NCBI GenBank assembly: GCA_900547045.1
Contig: URFB01000074.1
Span: 1 to 6,281 of the forward strand
From: an uncultured Mollicutes bacterium
GTDB taxonomy: Bacteria > Bacillota_I > Bacilli_A > Acholeplasmatales > Anaeroplasmataceae
Length of the DNA: 6,281 nt
Reading direction: 5' to 3'
Positions 6,117 through 6,281 of this stretch are shown here, in pieces; the first letter of the stretch is position 1, and each line of letters starts with the position of its first letter. Below the pieces are notes generated by a model. The model had not been told where the DNA came from, searched no databases, and saw nothing but the letters and a program-made list of their open reading frames with translations. The translations under genes and the position numbers were made by a program.

Positions 6117-6139
6117 AAGGCATGAGCCTTCTATTTTTT
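6107..6139. terminator. bidirectional intrinsic terminator between convergent genes
   Basis: A perfect 8-bp stem TAGAAGGC/GCCTTCTA (6114-6121 and 6126-6133) with a 4-nt loop. The plus strand continues with T6 (6134-6139); the minus strand continues with TAT4-type T-rich sequence (6107-6113). It can therefore end both the recU–PBP transcript and the receiver-domain gene. The TAG stop of the PBP gene (6114-6116) is the left foot of the stem and the TAG stop of the minus-strand gene (6131-6133) is the right foot. Confidence 0.93.
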
Positions 6140-6281
6140 ATATGAGCATTTTAAAATAGCATTTACGATAGCTTCCTTTAAGGATTCCTTAGATACGGGC
6201 TTGGATACATGTCCATCCATACCTGAAAGGATAGCTTGCTTAACATCATCATCGAAGGCATCCGCTGTAAAGGCTATAATT
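6131..6281 (-). CDS. receiver-domain protein (response regulator or hybrid sensor kinase), C-terminal fragment
   Basis: Only the last 49 residues are inside the window; the gene enters from the right edge. The fragment reads IIAFTADAFDDDVKQAILSG then MDGHVSKPVSKESL, the end of a CheY-like REC domain. It shows the conserved Thr after beta-4 (T5 of the fragment) and the conserved Lys-Pro after beta-5 (K27-P28); the phosphorylated Asp lies outside. The protein ends about 20 residues after the KP, with no DNA-binding domain behind the REC. This arrangement fits a hybrid histidine kinase with a C-terminal REC, or a stand-alone receiver. The 'TADAF...GMDGHVSKP' wording is especially common in hybrid kinases. 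The stop TAG is part of the shared terminator stem. Confidence 0.85.
   Translation of the reverse strand, partial: IIAFTADAFDDDVKQAILSGMDGHVSKPVSKESLKEAIVNAILKCSYKK

Overview
The window is AT-rich bacterial DNA. It carries a classical T-box leader, a recU–penicillin-binding-protein gene pair as in Bacillus, a DpaA-like (spore dipicolinate synthase A type) protein, and AGGA/GGAGG-type ribosome binding sites. Together these point to a low-GC Bacillota (Firmicutes), probably on the Bacilli/Erysipelotrichia side. I cannot name a genus. No mobile element, CRISPR array, tRNA or rRNA gene is visible.

Left half, minus strand, read right to left. A divergent DpaA-like protein (2790-3554) is followed by a small GNAT acetyltransferase (2305-2745, or from 2793 with a 4-nt overlap). 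A near-consensus vegetative promoter (2267-2295) then drives a threonyl-tRNA-sensing T-box leader (about 2050-2260) that ends in an intrinsic terminator just ahead of thrS (109-2031). One base after the thrS stop begins a second gene, cut by the window edge. Its N-terminus looks like an M16C (presequence-protease/Cym1-type) metallopeptidase, so the peptidase appears to be under the same T-box control as thrS.

Right half, plus strand. A short divergent intergenic region (3555-3670) holds a pair of 12-bp near-identical direct repeats 21 bp apart. recU (Holliday-junction resolvase, 3671-4249) follows and overlaps by 20 nt a TTG-initiated, compact bifunctional class A penicillin-binding protein (4230-6116). 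This pair links chromosome recombination/segregation with cell-wall synthesis, the same order as recU-ponA in Bacillus subtilis.

Right edge. A perfect hairpin (6114-6133) with T-runs on both sides acts as a shared bidirectional terminator. The stop codons of the PBP gene and of the convergent minus-strand gene form its two ends. That last gene is cut by the edge and ends in a receiver (REC) domain, so it is a response regulator or hybrid sensor kinase.

Most of this is housekeeping sequence. The points most worth a second look are the dpaA-like gene without a visible dpaB and with altered active-site motifs, its GNAT partner with a degraded acetyl-CoA loop, the T-box-controlled thrS–peptidase pair, and the TTG start inside recU. 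I see no clear new multi-gene system.
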